Shown here: positions 25,131 through 38,073 of the stretch, piece after piece
How positions within the stretch are numbered: position 1 is the first letter of the stretch
Layout: every line of letters starts with the position of its first letter
From: Sindora glabra
Taxonomy: Eukaryota > Streptophyta > Magnoliopsida > Fabales > Fabaceae
Direction: 5' to 3'
DNA: 64,000 nucleotides
Assembly: GCA_020226215.1 (NCBI GenBank)
Contig: CM035235.1
Coordinates: forward strand, 50,373,511 to 50,437,510
Notes under the pieces: model-generated
What the model saw: only the letters and a program-made list of their open reading frames with translations
Database searches by the model: none
Told to the model about the DNA's origin: nothing
Made by a program: the position numbers and the translations under genes

Positions 25131-28100
25131 GTTAATATAATTGATTATTAATTAATAACTAATTCTATTAATTAATCGCTAATATAATTAACTAATTGTC
25201 AAATAGGTCCAAGCCTATTTATTTCCTTGAATGTTTCGCTATAGGTTATTGAAAAAAGAGATCAAAAACTAAAAATACTATTAAATATTAAGCAAAAATA
25301 ATTGCTTAATTATTGTTACATAAGGTCTTCACTTTTTTGGAAATAAGTTAAATAAGGTAATTTTTAATTATATAAATAAAAATTATTAACAGTATTCGAT
25401 AAAAATAATTAGAGAGAATTAATAAATTTAGTTTGATATTAAATATTAAATTAAAAATGAAATATAACAATTTTAAGAACTCAACATTTAATCAAAATAA
25501 CTAAAAATGATTGATTAATTTAGTATGAAATTAAATAGTTAGGTTAAAAATAGTATATAATAAATAATTAATTAATATGATATGATTTTAATAACTGTAG
25601 GGCTTCTTTTGAATTTAAATAAAATTTATCAAAAATTCTCGTTAACTAAGAAATTGAAACTTGTCTATTACATTATCATGAAATTAAATCAAACTATTCA
25701 TTGATAAATGATTAATCTAACAATTTACTTTTATTTAAACATTTGAGGTCTGGATATAGAAAAAATTAACTTTATATAGAGGTTTTGACCCAAAAGTAAT
25801 TATAGGAATTGCCTTTATTCAAATTAAAACTATTATCTATTTTAGTAGTATTTTTTTACCTCATTTAGTTAGAGGATAATTTACTCTATAAATAAATATT
25901 GTACTATTGTTTATTTGTTTTTTACATTCAGAACTGCAATTTATAATAAAAAAAGATTTATAAAATTAATATTACTAAATAGATTAATAATAACAAATTG
26001 CATCACTGACAGAAATTATTTCCCTTTAATAGTAAATCAAGAACATATTTGTGCTTCATATGTCAGTATCCGTCTTGGGCTCTCTATAGGATCCTACTTA
26101 TTTTTAAGAAATGTATTAAGTAAATTTCAAAAAGAAATAAATATAAAATATTTTTAATTAAAATTATAAATTTTAATAGAAATAATAAAATTTAAAATAA
26201 AAATTATAATTTTATACCTTCAAGATTATAAAAAGAAAATAGAGAAAATTCAGAAGCTAATCCACATGCCAATGCCTTTTGAAAATCCTTTGTTTTACCG
26301 TATCTGTCCGGTATTACATGGAATGCAATTTAAGACACGTGGCAGAGGATAGATAGAGTAAAAGAAAATTTGCAAATCTTCAGGCCCTACCTTGCAAAAG
26401 TGGGGACAAAGCGGTATGACTGATTTTAACTGCCACATGGCACATTGGGAGCCGATTCTTGATCAGGGCAAATTTAACATAAATAGTGTTCAGAATATCC
26501 TTATCCTTATAAATATAACTAATGTATTGTTTTTATATTACGTATTAAATTAAAAAATCATCTGATTCAATACTTAGCTTAAACTAAAAATTTTGAATGC
26601 TCAACTTATAAAACAAATCAAGTTAAAAAAAAAATCAAATTATAGTAGAATATTTGAACAATTGTTATCAAAATGGACTAAAAATTTGAAATCAAATCTT
26701 ATCAACTGCAATTGTTAATTTTATTTGTTCCAAATCTATATTAGTTTTAATGGTTATAATTGTAAAAATATATTTAAAGTGTGTTTTTTAATTTAAAGTA
26801 ACCTTATACTAGAAAGTGATAATTATAAATTCCATTATTGTTTCATAACGTATTTTTAACGTTATATGTAATATATATAATTTATATAAAGGAGATCACT
26901 GAATCATTATCTGAAATATGTGGCGGACATCAAATTACTACAGAAATATTTTTTATATTAAATTAATATTGATGTAAAAAATTTCAATATTAATTTGATG
27001 TTTTGCAAGATTTTTAAGATAATTTGAGGAGAAAATTTTCATATTGATATTAAATTAATGTAAAAATATATTTTAAAACTAATGTGATATTAATCAAATT
27101 TTTTATATAATAATTTAATAATTAATTTTCTCTTTTGTATATTAAAATATATTAATCAATTCACTGATTTGATTTATTAAACTAGTCCGAATTTGACCTA
27201 ATGGCTTTGCTGGATCAATTTTCAAACTGGATTTGAAAATATTGATTACAACTGCAATTACTGCTATAATTTCAAATCAAAAAATTGTCTTTTTATTAAT
27301 ATACTAATCAAGGAGACTTATTCAACTGGTGCACCTAAATTAAGACATTTCTCCTTCCCCATGATTAATTTATGTTTGTAACAAATTAGTTTTCTGTCAA
27401 GTTCTGAATCATGTGTCTCTCTATTAATATAAAATGGTTAATATGATCCAAACTTTGTATATTGTTCATATTATGGCTGTATTATATAAAGATCAATATT
27501 TTTTTGGTACTTCCGGGTGGCTGCTCTGTATATTGGAAAGTATTATAATGGGAAACCTCATCTAAATGACGTACGGCTACGACAAATATTTGCTTCAAGA
27601 ACTTAATTAGTTTGGATTATACACATTACTTCTTCGTGCATGCATATACATTATGTATATGCATCTGATTCAGATTTGTTCTTTTTTCTATTTTTAATTA
27701 AAATCACATTTGACATCTTAATTAAGACATTAATTAGGATCCAAGATTGAGACTTTTTCCTAGTATTCATCAATGTTGGTTTTACGATTCCAATTTTACC
27801 AATTTCTTCCTTACACTTTCAAATGGAGAAATTTTTAGTGTGATGATATTACTGAAATTTAGTATCACTTCCTATTATATTTTGATAAATCAGTAATTCT
27901 AACGTTATAATTAGATGAATTTTAAAATTAAGAGAACAATTTTTTAATTTATCAAAAAACAATAAAGAATAATACTAAAAATCTCAATACGTTAGTGAGA
28001 TTCGTTAGAAATTTTTTCCTTTCAACAAAGGGCAATTCGAGGCTTGTGTTGTTGGAATATTTCCAATATATTCCTATTAATTGGGTTTTGTTTGTTTTTA

Positions 28101-29640
28101 TATATAAAGAGGTGAGTTATGAATTTAGGATTTAAGTTGAGATCTTATAATAATACTTATAAATTATTTAATTTCTTAAAATTGCTAGCAATAAGATATC
28201 ACATACTATAATTTTTTAGCATAAGAGAATTTTTTAAAGGCGGAACATGAGGATAAAATTATTTTATTGGAAAATATATATAAATATAAAATTATTACTT
28301 TTAAAATTATAAAAACTAAAAATACTACAATTTTAAACATATGTTATAAATTCTCAATTCGCAGAAATGATGGCGGCCGCTAGTTTTTATCACTAACCAC
28401 CATAATTAAAATATAAAACAACCGATAAGGTGTTGATTTAAGGAAAATATGATTTAATCTTTTGATGAACAAAAGTTCGAATTTTGAGAAAATTCTTGTT
28501 GAAAAGGAAAATTTTTCATTAATGCTTTAATTTTTAAAATAGTTACTCCATTAGATCATCATTTTAATTGAAAAATAATAAAAGCTAAAATAGTTCGATC
28601 GAATGTTAATTCATTGCTATATCTAACCAAACTTGAGCCAATGCAACCGCAGCCAGCTACACATTCTGGTCGCAATGATGAATAATTATTATGTCTATCT
28701 AAAATCAATGAACTTATCCTCAATCATGTCTGATGAAATCATATATAGAAATTCCAATGCAATTAAGTACTTTTCATCCGAAATTAATCATACAAATAAT
28801 CCAAAAGGTTGGTTCAACGTTAAAGACCAACAGTGACGGATTCAGAATTCGGGTATTGGAGAGAAAATTTTAGTTTTTACGGCTTAAAAATAAAAGCATG
28901 ATGAAAGTGTTATTAAGTAATTATTTTAACAATGTGATTTGAAAAAATTTTGCGAAAGATAGAATATTACAGATGAAAAGTTTCAAATTGTAACAATCAA
29001 TAAAAGAATATGCAAGAATCATATTGAACTCAATTATTATAATCTTGATTACTCTTTTAAGAGATGTGATATTGAATATTTTTCAACAATAAGTTCGTTG
29101 GATCAATGTTCTTTTGTAAAAAGTCTCAAGTGTGGTTACAATAAAACTCCTCCAACCATCAAATTAGGTTGAAGACAGGGTTTTGATATAGTAGAGAGTT
29201 AGTCACAGTTGAGCATGCATATTTAGGATATTTATAGAGATAAGTTCTTACTTACCTAGTAGACATATAATTTGTATATCTATTACTAATAAAAATTTGT
29301 CACTTTATTGTTATTAAAAAAAATTAACAAAACAATTAATTTTTCAACTAATTTGGCCATCCTATCTTGTTCATGTTTTTCGGACCTCCTTTTGTACATA
29401 ATTAAATGTCTAATTATTTCATTAGGAGACTTAACTATTTAACAGGTTGCATTATTAATTTGACAGATTGTTTTATTTAATCAATTATAGGTAATTATAC
29501 CCAATTTACTAATATTTATATAGATGTATTAATTTAGATTTGAGCATTAAAGTGACTAATAAGTCCTAGGACAATGAAGAAAAAGATGACTTGTAAACTC
29601 CATATTTGATCCGAATTTGAAGGAAATAAATTTTTTAAAA
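25131..29640. other. AT-rich intergenic DNA
   Basis: No convincing gene. A 13-bp inverted repeat with a short loop lies at about 26960-26996. A palindromic ACACGTGG (G-box-like) word at 26335-26342 sits in a GC-richer patch (26250-26470), but no gene follows it. Several short frames are of ordinary AT-rich composition. Confidence 0.5.
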
Positions 29641-29645
29641 ACACT

Positions 29646-30130
29646 CTATACATGAATGATCAAATCTTCGTACATCAACACATGATAAGGAATCAAAGAG
29701 CCAATCGCAAAGTAAATGACAAAAACTTTGAGAGGGAAAAGAATGAATTGCTTGATATATACAATCCACCAATATATTAGACTCTCAAGGTCTATAAAAT
29801 TGACTGCCAAACCCTCACTTTCTCTATCAGGGCCTATGAACAGAAACGGAAGGTCCAAATTTCAATCATCTTCAATCAGTATGTAGCTAATTATTTAGGC
29901 AGGTTTCCGCAATTAGTCTCACTAGCAATGAAAGCAAAGCAATGTGGGGACAACATGTAGGTAGGAAGCATCTTCAACAACGTGTTCAAGGTGACAAATT
30001 GAGACCACGTATCTGGATTGTTGAAAATAAAATCTTGTTCATATGTAACAGGTTGATTTTTTTTTCTAATTATAAAAGCAGTTAAATCAGTAAACACATA
30101 CAAAAATAAAAAATTTAAATTTAAATTCAA
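29646..30130 (-). other. possible decayed gene fragment, unrecognised
   Basis: Two minus-strand frames (30130-29891, 79 codons; 29858-29646, 70 codons) lie close together in DNA less AT-rich than its surroundings. The second is hydrophobic in its C-terminal half and may include a membrane segment. I recognise neither. They could be leftover exons of a host gene or of a transposon, or chance frames. Confidence 0.2.
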
Positions 30131-30709
30131 TAAAAAATATAAAATTTTTAAGATGTATCAAATGTTATTTGAATTAAGACTATTTAAGATATGACAAATT
30201 GATGTGCTAGAGTAGATGGTGATTAAAATCGTGAAACCGTTTGCTTTCTCATGTTGTATATAGATTCAAATCTAACGCGAGATTCCGTACACCACCTAAA
30301 CTTCGTTCGGTGAGCTAGAGCTTTTCTTGAATATCAAAAGGGACAATTCAATTTTCAAACTTTTTAATTTATTGCATTGCGCATGGGTCGAAAATCTTAT
30401 GTTTTATTTGAACGGGAGAGAATAAAAGGATGTAGAAAGTTATTATATTAGATTTTTTTTTTAAAATATTAATAGAAGAGTAAAAAAGAAACAATGAATT
30501 GTCATTAACCCTCCAAAGTTCCTCAATATCTCTGATATTAATATCTTTTTCTCCACTAATATGGAGATTTTGAAAGATATTTTATAGTCAAAACAAAGCA
30601 AAGAAAATAACTTTTTAATCATTCTTTTGTTTTTTGTTTTACCTTTTATTTTCTCTTGTTTTATCGTTCTTTTCCTGCCTATCTTCTATATCATATCTAT
30701 AGCTTTAAA

Positions 30710-30890
30710 TTTTACTTGTAGTTGTTGTTGCAATTTTACTGTAATCAGCAAGATTGCGTATAATTGCGAAAAAATCTGATTATTGTAGTGCAAAATTGCC
30801 GAAAATGATGGATGTGATATGATCTATAATATCAATATTATGCACAATATTATAGTTGCCAATTGTAATTTAAAACTTTGATCACATCAC
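30710..30890 (-). repeat. dispersed repeat, inverted relative to 45240-45430
   Basis: The reverse complement of about 30780-30890 shares a run of words with 45247-45345: TTTAAA, ACTATAATATT, TGC, ATATTG, then CACATC and CAATTT. The adjoining 30710-30780 has the same GCAATTTT/TTGCGTATAATTGC style as 45360-45420. Ends and family are unknown. Confidence 0.4.
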
Positions 30891-30947
30891 TAATGGTTGA
30901 GGAACAACTCATGTATAAAAAATTATGCATATATGATGTAGGATAAA

Positions 30948-31340
30948 TAAAAATATAAATAGGTTGAGCCGATGTAAGAATTATCTTAAATAGACCAAGT
31001 TTGATATCTAAATTATTGGTTTGAGCATAGCTTATTAGTTTGTATAGACCAAAATAGGCTTTCAAATTTACCAATAGATTATAACTTTCTTAAGATCTAA
31101 AATTATCCAATAACGTAATTAAACTTATACACATATATATATGTGTGTATTAAAATATTTATATTATTTGTATATGTAATATGATATATATTGTATTATT
31201 TATAAATATATTTATAATTAAATAGATAATCTTGATAGACATACAAATCGATTTTAAAGAAAAAATTTGGCTTAAAATAAATAAGCCAGGTGACCTATCT
31301 GTAGATCTCTGATAAGATGTTTGACCTACTTGCACCTTTA
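30948..31340. mobile_element. hAT-type MITE, copy 2 (393 bp)
   Basis: A perfect 8-bp duplication, AGGATAAA, flanks it at 30940-30947 and 31341-31348. The left end TAAAAATATAAATAGGTT resembles the right end on the opposite strand, TAAAGGTGCAAGTAGGTC. The interior matches the element at 19747-20258 in outline: a central TATTGTATTAT block, then AAATAG, TAATCT, ATACAAA and GATTTTA. Terminal bases have diverged from the usual hAT TAGGG start. Confidence 0.75.
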
Positions 31341-31348
31341 AGGATAAA

Positions 31349-32244
31349 TAAGATGAGTCATAATTATTATCTCTAAAAATATTATCTAGTTATTGAAAAT
31401 AATTTTAGGATAAATAATATAAAATTAAAATCCTAGTAGAATACTATATGAGTCAAAAATATTCTAGAAGGATATCTATTTGTTGAGGAAATCTTATTAT
31501 ACCTATAAATAAAGTATCAATATGTAAAATATGATACACCATAAATTTTCTTATTTTAATAATATTAAAAAAAAATTGTTCCTTTTTGCTGGATTCCAAA
31601 GTTATTGATCTAATAGATTCTAAATTTTCAATTAAAATGTTATCTAATTATTATGTTTGCATTTCCATTCTTTGTCAAAAATGATGCAAGAGCCAAAGCT
31701 AAAAACTTAATAAAAAATTTAATCTTACAAAATGTGATAATGATTTGATAATTATTGTATTTTATTTAGTTTTAAATTAACATTATTATTTAAATTATAA
31801 TTATTTGTATTATTTTTGTTTTAATTTTATGAAGTTCTACGTCAAATAGAATAAAATTTTAAAGAGATTACTAAGAATAAGTTAAATCCCATATATCTTA
31901 TTAAATAGTATAAATGATTCTTTTATGATTAATATATGTGTATTCCATTAGAGAGTTTTACTTATTCAATATTCAATTCAAAAAATAATAAAATATTTAT
32001 ATTTAATTCCAATATTATTATTTTAATTCTTGTCTATTAGAAATTTTATTTTATTACCCCACTTTCATTTTTTATCGCATAACAAGAAGTCAGATCGAAA
32101 CTACAAGAACTAACTCAAACATACGGAGGAATTTTTTAGATAAAGCATTATAATTCAAAGGATTAATTTTTATTTTTTTTAAGTAACAAAGCTTAACATG
32201 CTTTGAGAAATATTCAGACCAGCAAAGCAATAGTGAATTACATT
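31349..32244. other. AT-rich spacer, no gene seen
   Basis: Only short frames; no paired ends or repeats recognised. Confidence 0.5.
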
Positions 32245-32247
32245 TTA

Positions 32248-33597
32248 GGGTCCGTTTGTTTCGGAGTGTCGCGAGACAGCTATCATGTGTTCACATGTAC
32301 ATATTATACGTGATTATTTATCAATTATTTAATTTATTTAAACAATTAATTGAGGTAAATAAAAAATTAAACCCTCAATAATTTTAAAACGGTGATTAAG
32401 TGATATTTGATGTGTACTTTATCAATAAATTGGTGTCTATAACAATTTCTTGAATAATATTAGTTAACTACGCTCCTTACCATTTTATTCCCAAAGGCAC
32501 CATCTAAAACATATATGACTCGAGAAATGTAACTTATGATGCAAAGAATCCAATAGTTGCCCTATAACCATTGAGGGAAGCGTTTATTTGTGCTTTTAGA
32601 TCTAAAATAGATTTTGAGATAAAAATAAAAAAAAATAGTGAATTTGTGTGTTCATGAATCGTAATCTAAATTAACATCATAAAACTCTCATTGTGAAATC
32701 TAAAAATAATTAAAGATAATCGTCAAATTCCAAATTTTGGGAATATACAAACAACAAGGACAAGTCTGAAAACTGTTTTGATGCCAATAAGAAATTGGTC
32801 AATTGAAAGCAAATTTTGATCAACGAATAATAATGTATTTAGAAGAAAATGACTTTTCCTTTTGGTTAAAAGAATTTACCTTTTTAAATTATCTTATATT
32901 AATCTCATGCTCTCTGTTTTTCATCCGTCTTTCTTTATTCCTCTTTTCATGTACATTTTCTTTTATTATGCCTCTCTACTTTTCTTTCTTTTCTCTACTC
33001 CACGTTTTATCTATCATTCTCTCTCACTCCTTTATTTCTCTCTCGCTCCTTTACCCTCCCCCTATCTTATCTTTGCTCCTCTACCCTCTCTTCTATGCGT
33101 TTTTGTATTCTTTGTGTCTTTCTCCTTCACTCTCCTCTATCCTTATCTTTTATTTTCTACAAATATTAATATTTAATAGCCATATAAAAATTTATATTAA
33201 AAAATATTCAAATAATCAAGAAAATTTAATCATAAATTTTAAATGAAATTAGTTGAATGTGTATTAATTTATTGAAAAAAAGGATTAAGATGAATCAAAA
33301 AGGATTTGAATACTTTTGTTTGTATGTTTTTAATCTAAAATACGTTTTTAAATTTTATTGATACATATTTGTCGAATCTTATCATGATAATATTTTGTGT
33401 GTTTTGACTTTAGGGACAAAATTTGTATTTATAAATAAAATAAAATAATTTATCTTTAATCATTAAGGATGAGAAAATATTTTTTTTATATTATCTAAAT
33501 AGGAAAAGATCAATTTTATTTTTAAAAATGTATCATTTTCAAAAATATTCTTTTTATAAAATCTCATTTTCCGGTCCAAACAAGAAGCAAATGTCCC
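32248..33597. mobile_element. PIF/Harbinger-type non-autonomous element
   Basis: The left end is GGGTCCGTTTGTTTCGGAGT. The right end on the opposite strand is GGGACATTTGCTTCTTGTTT. The trinucleotide TTA flanks both ends (32245-32247 and 33598-33600), the TSD preferred by PIF/Harbinger. It carries no transposase frame. Its centre is an unusual pyrimidine-rich block (about 32885-33165). The 3-bp TSD is weak evidence alone, so confidence rests on the GGG...CGTTTG-style ends shared with the elements at 38074 and 41731. Confidence 0.55.
32885..33165. repeat. polypyrimidine (CT-rich) tract
   Basis: About 280 bp with very few purines on the plus strand, made of irregular TCTCTC, CTTTT and CCCTCC pieces. 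Two overlapping frames read through it as Ser/Leu/Phe-rich products; these reflect composition, not a gene. Confidence 0.8.
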
Positions 33598-33600
33598 TTA

Positions 33601-36600
33601 AAGGTTATTCAAACTCATGACATGGTAAGCTTTATAACGTGGCTCGGACCCTTGCCGGCCATTCAAAATACTCATGACATGCTGGGCTTTGTAACACGGT
33701 GAGCATCCCCCCATCATTATGATTAGTTTTAGGGTTTTCACTTTGGTACCATTTCAGTTTGAGGCAGTGACGAAGGCAAGATTTGAAGGTCAGAGTAGGC
33801 AAATATATTTAATTATTTAATAAGGGTAAATTTTAAAAGTTGGTGAAAATATTTCAAATAATATATATAATTTTATATTAAATTTTATGAAAGTTAATGA
33901 AAATACACAACTATATTAAAATGCATATAGTTCCGTTAATGATTCAGGAGAGTTGTATGATTTTAAAAATATTATAATTTTTTACATAAAATCTATAATC
34001 ATTTTAATAAAATCTGACAATTTTTTATAAGATTTTGATTTAATTTGAATTAACTTGTATGAAAAGAATTGGATTTATATTTCATTTATTTGCAAACCGC
34101 GCATAATCATTCTTATATTTTCTAAAATGATTTCTAATTTATAATATAAATCAAAATAATTTATGAAAAAAATAAAACTCACGAGTACTCAAATTGCCAT
34201 TTGGTGACACAATCTATTTATATATCCGAAATTTGAGATGTGGCATAAATAAATTTATTTGAATCAATCAGGAAAGATAGCAATTATCCACTTACTCTTA
34301 ACTCAAACATCATGAGAGGCCAATGGCAAACGATTTTCTTTGAAAATTTTATCCTTAATTTTGTCATATATTTTATGTATTTTCATCTAATAATTTAAAG
34401 GTTTAAATTTAATTTATTCTTAATATAAATAAATTTTATATTATTATTTATTCATATATTGTTATCTCAATAAAAAATTATTAAAACTTCTATATTGTTG
34501 TTAAAAATTCTTAATTATTATCAATTATCAATAACATATTCTCTTTTATTTACTACTGATATAAAATATTTTATATGGATAAAAAATTAAATTTAAATTC
34601 ATAAACTAATCATTCATATTAAAAAGTAGATCCCCTAAATATCTGTGTCAATAAAAAAAATGGTTGATACTTGGAAGTAAAGATAGATTATTTTTACGAG
34701 CATTCAGTGATGTAATGACATAATTTATTATCTTAAAAAAATTTTCTTCGATCACTTTCTGTATTCGAATATATCCAATATCTTGCATAATTATTAAATA
34801 ACTTGCAAGTTCCATTATTAAAATTAAAAATACTGCTTTATCTTCTAGAAAGCGCAGCACAACACTGATGGCTTTCATTTTATTGTTTGGTTTACATCAA
34901 TTTACGGTGAGAGCTTTTTGGATGGGATCACTGACAAAGCAAGCATTGATGAACGTTAACAGTGAAAAACGAATATTTGAGATGAATTATTGACAGCAAG
35001 AGTTGCTTTCTTGAAGCCTTTCATTCTCTTTCACGGGTCTATATATTCGGATGCCCCACGAAATTTCAAGTGAAAGAGATCAAAATTATAAATCTCTGTA
35101 GAAGATGTGATTTGTTCCTAAATCAACTGTACATACACGCACGTGTACCATATTTTCATTTGTTTTGCGTACATAAATAAATCATTCACTTAAAATGTTT
35201 CAAATACTATAATTAAAGATATCACATCGAACCCTTGCGTCGAAAATTCGAGGCAAACTGTATTACACATTTGTTGACTTCTGAATAGTCCTACGGCAGG
35301 GAGAATCACCTCAGGAAATGAGCAGTCGGCAGTATTTGGGGGAAAGTGATGCTGTCTAGAAAACATTCTAACACTTGATATGAAATGTTATTTTAGCGTA
35401 AAGTATGCTGATTTGAAATGAACATTATCTATTAATAAATATGAATGTAAATCTTGAAGATGTTTTTTATTGAGTGAAAAAAAAAATCAATGCTCTAATT
35501 TTAAGATAATTGTCTCACTTGGTAATTTAAAAAAAAAAAAAAAGAATGTTACTGAAGGTAAGTAAATATATCCATAAGTATAAATAGGATAAAACTTGGT
35601 TTTTGGTGTGATTTCCAAGCGAATAAAAATCTACACACAGCTGGAAAGTTGTAAGAATCTAGCCCCAACATACATTATTCAGAGGAGTGAACTTTATTCC
35701 TTAATCATAATTCTTAGTAACGTAAAATGAATATGCCAAATAGGCCGTCCTGACTTAAGTAGATCCATCCGTATAAGTTTGTGAAAAAAAAAATTAAGTT
35801 TTGATTAATTTATTTAACCCCCTATCTGTTATTTAGTTTGCATATTCATAAATTTTGACTATAATTTCACAAATCGATCCATGCAACATAAATTAATGAA
35901 TGGATCCATCCAAATCAATTCATACTTGTGGTTTAATCTATAGGAAATTTTAATTATAAATCTACAGATGAATCTATATACAATTATAAAAAAAAAAAAT
36001 TTTAATTTGTTCAATCTGCTCAAAACTATAGATTGTGTTCAGGTTTATAAATCTAGTGCAAACTTTTTCATATAAAGTTTAAAAAAAATAAATTTTAAAT
36101 AGCTGAATTCGCTACAGTCCACATATCTCTGTCTAGTACTAACAATTCTGCTTGGTGATAAGTGCACGTGCGGGTTTGGGCATGAGCCGCACATCAGGCC
36201 CAAATATTATTGGACCAACAGGGGGAAAAAATTCAAGGAAGTTGGGCTAGTAGAGATGGAGCTGAGCAATTGAACATGAATCTATTGGACATTTAAGACG
36301 GTATTAATATTGTTGAAATTGGATTATCTCATATTAATTTGATTTAGTCTTATCCAAATAAGTAGACATAAGTTAATATACAAACTCCCGCAATTGGGAT
36401 TCTCAGCCCCACTTTACTGAAAATTATTGTATCTATTTTCCTTTTAAAATAATATTAAACTGATCACGTCAAAAATAAAATTTCCAACAAAATTCCTAGA
36501 TATTCAGTTGAACAATGCAATTTTCTGTTGGGGGTGGGGGAAGAACAATGCAATTTTTAATATATAATAGTTCTAGGTACCCAAGTTTATTTTATGAAAT

Positions 36601-37790
36601 TGATAACTAATGAATAAGATATTGGTAGCACCAACTCTCCTAGTAACGTATGCTAGGGTTCTTAATTTTTGCTGGTGTACTATTATAATTGTGAGATTCA
36701 TAAATATTAAAGGTCCTGTTATGGATAACACTATTTTTTCCATACTACCAAAGCATGCACATAATTACTATTGAAACTAGTTGATGAATTTTTCATTACT
36801 GTTTCATTTTGTTCCAATTTCAGCAATGCTATAGTATTAATAGTGGGATCCAAATTTGAGTTTTGAATATAAATAAAAAATTCTTAATTGAATAGAAAAT
36901 TGTAAGATTAATTTGTAAATCTCAATTCAATAGATGTAAAAAATTTGGAATACAGCTTCCATATATATAATTTTTGTTAAATTTTAGGCTGTAGTGTTGG
37001 TGTTGAGTAGCAGGCTTAATTCAAGTTTAGACATTTTTTTTGTCCAAATATGTTCGAACAAAGCCCAAAACAGGTTAAACAAGAAAAGCCCAAAGACCCG
37101 GTCCTTCTTAGAAAGATAGATTGAGTAGAAACGCATATGTCAATAAACCTGGGCTTAGTGGACTTTAGTTCCACATTGATATGGATTCTCAGAAGCGCAA
37201 ATTTTAACGCTCTTTGAGATCCACTAAGCCCATTAACTAAACATGACTTCGATTTGACCCCATTTCTGGGCAATTTTGTTTTGCGTCATACTATATCAGA
37301 TATTGTTATTTTCATTTCCTGCATTTATAAATGAATCAATCGGGCATGAATGGAAAGCTGTTCTACAAAGGCAATTTAAGGATCATGATGAGTATTCAAA
37401 AAATCTATGAGTTTAAACTATTAGGTAGTGAAGAAATTATATATTAAACTTCTTAATAGGAGTATCGAATGGATTCAAGAATATATTTAATTTCATCACG
37501 GATTTTAATAAATTTAGACCATTCAAAATTTAGTATTTTTTTTCATAGAGAATACAAATATATACATCATGGATCGAGTTTATTATAGATTGAGTATATA
37601 TGAACCAATTTACAATTCTCCGGTTAAAGTTTATGGGCATGTAGATTTGTAAATTTTGACAAAATCGAATCTTTAAAATTGAGTCCTTTTTCTTCGTAGG
37701 TAATACTAATGTATCCATCACAAACTAGGTCCATATCTGATTTAATCTGCCTAAATAACAATATATATATATATATATTTGATTGCCTTT
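33601..37790. other. AT-rich intergenic DNA
   Basis: No gene supported. An approximate tandem pair of about 50 bp lies at 33606-33708 (ACTCATGACATG...GCTTT.TAAC repeated). A 12-bp perfect inverted repeat lies at 37151-37162 and 37220-37231. The rest is ordinary AT-rich sequence. Confidence 0.5.
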
Positions 37791-38073
37791 TCTTTATTTT
37801 CTTTGTTTTTTAGTGACTCAAACTCTGAAAAAGGGCTTTCTAAATCCTTAGAGATTGTTAACTTCTCTATGCGAAGAATAATCCTAAAGAAAGATCTAAT
37901 ACAATTTAGGAATAAGTTCGTGGATCGACTAAGGAAGGCTATGGGAGGAGAAACGAGTCAAAGTGCTCGTCTAGGGGCCTGAAGGAATGGTGATGATAAA
38001 TGAGCAAAGATGCCCCTGCATCGTTGGAAGCCAAAATGCATAGGAGACTTGAAGACGAGTCCTCATATTCTAA
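37791..38073. other. GC-richer segment, possible mitochondrial DNA insertion (left part)
   Basis: The base composition changes sharply at about 37800 and stays less AT-rich up to the TAA where the Harbinger-type element begins. Similar sequence continues after that element (41490-41727) and after the next (42356-42625), where it ends in a mitochondrial 26S rRNA match. I infer a single inserted block split by two transposons. No mitochondrial gene is recognised in this left part. Confidence 0.35.

Noticed and set aside
26335..26342. G-box-like CACGTGG as a promoter element
   Set aside because: No gene follows on either strand within a reasonable distance.
28380..28400. NotI-like GCGGCCGC word as a cloning artefact
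   Set aside because: A single 8-bp site with no vector sequence around it; chance or part of a repeat is more likely.
32803..33246. 147-residue hydrophobic Ser/Leu/Phe-rich frame, with a second overlapping one
   Set aside because: Both follow from the CT-rich strand bias of the polypyrimidine tract. The other frame reads a similar product, so there is no codon-level signal.
36561..36690. Possible MITE around TTCTAGGTACCC and GGTGTACTA
   Set aside because: The arms do not pair convincingly and no target duplication is visible.
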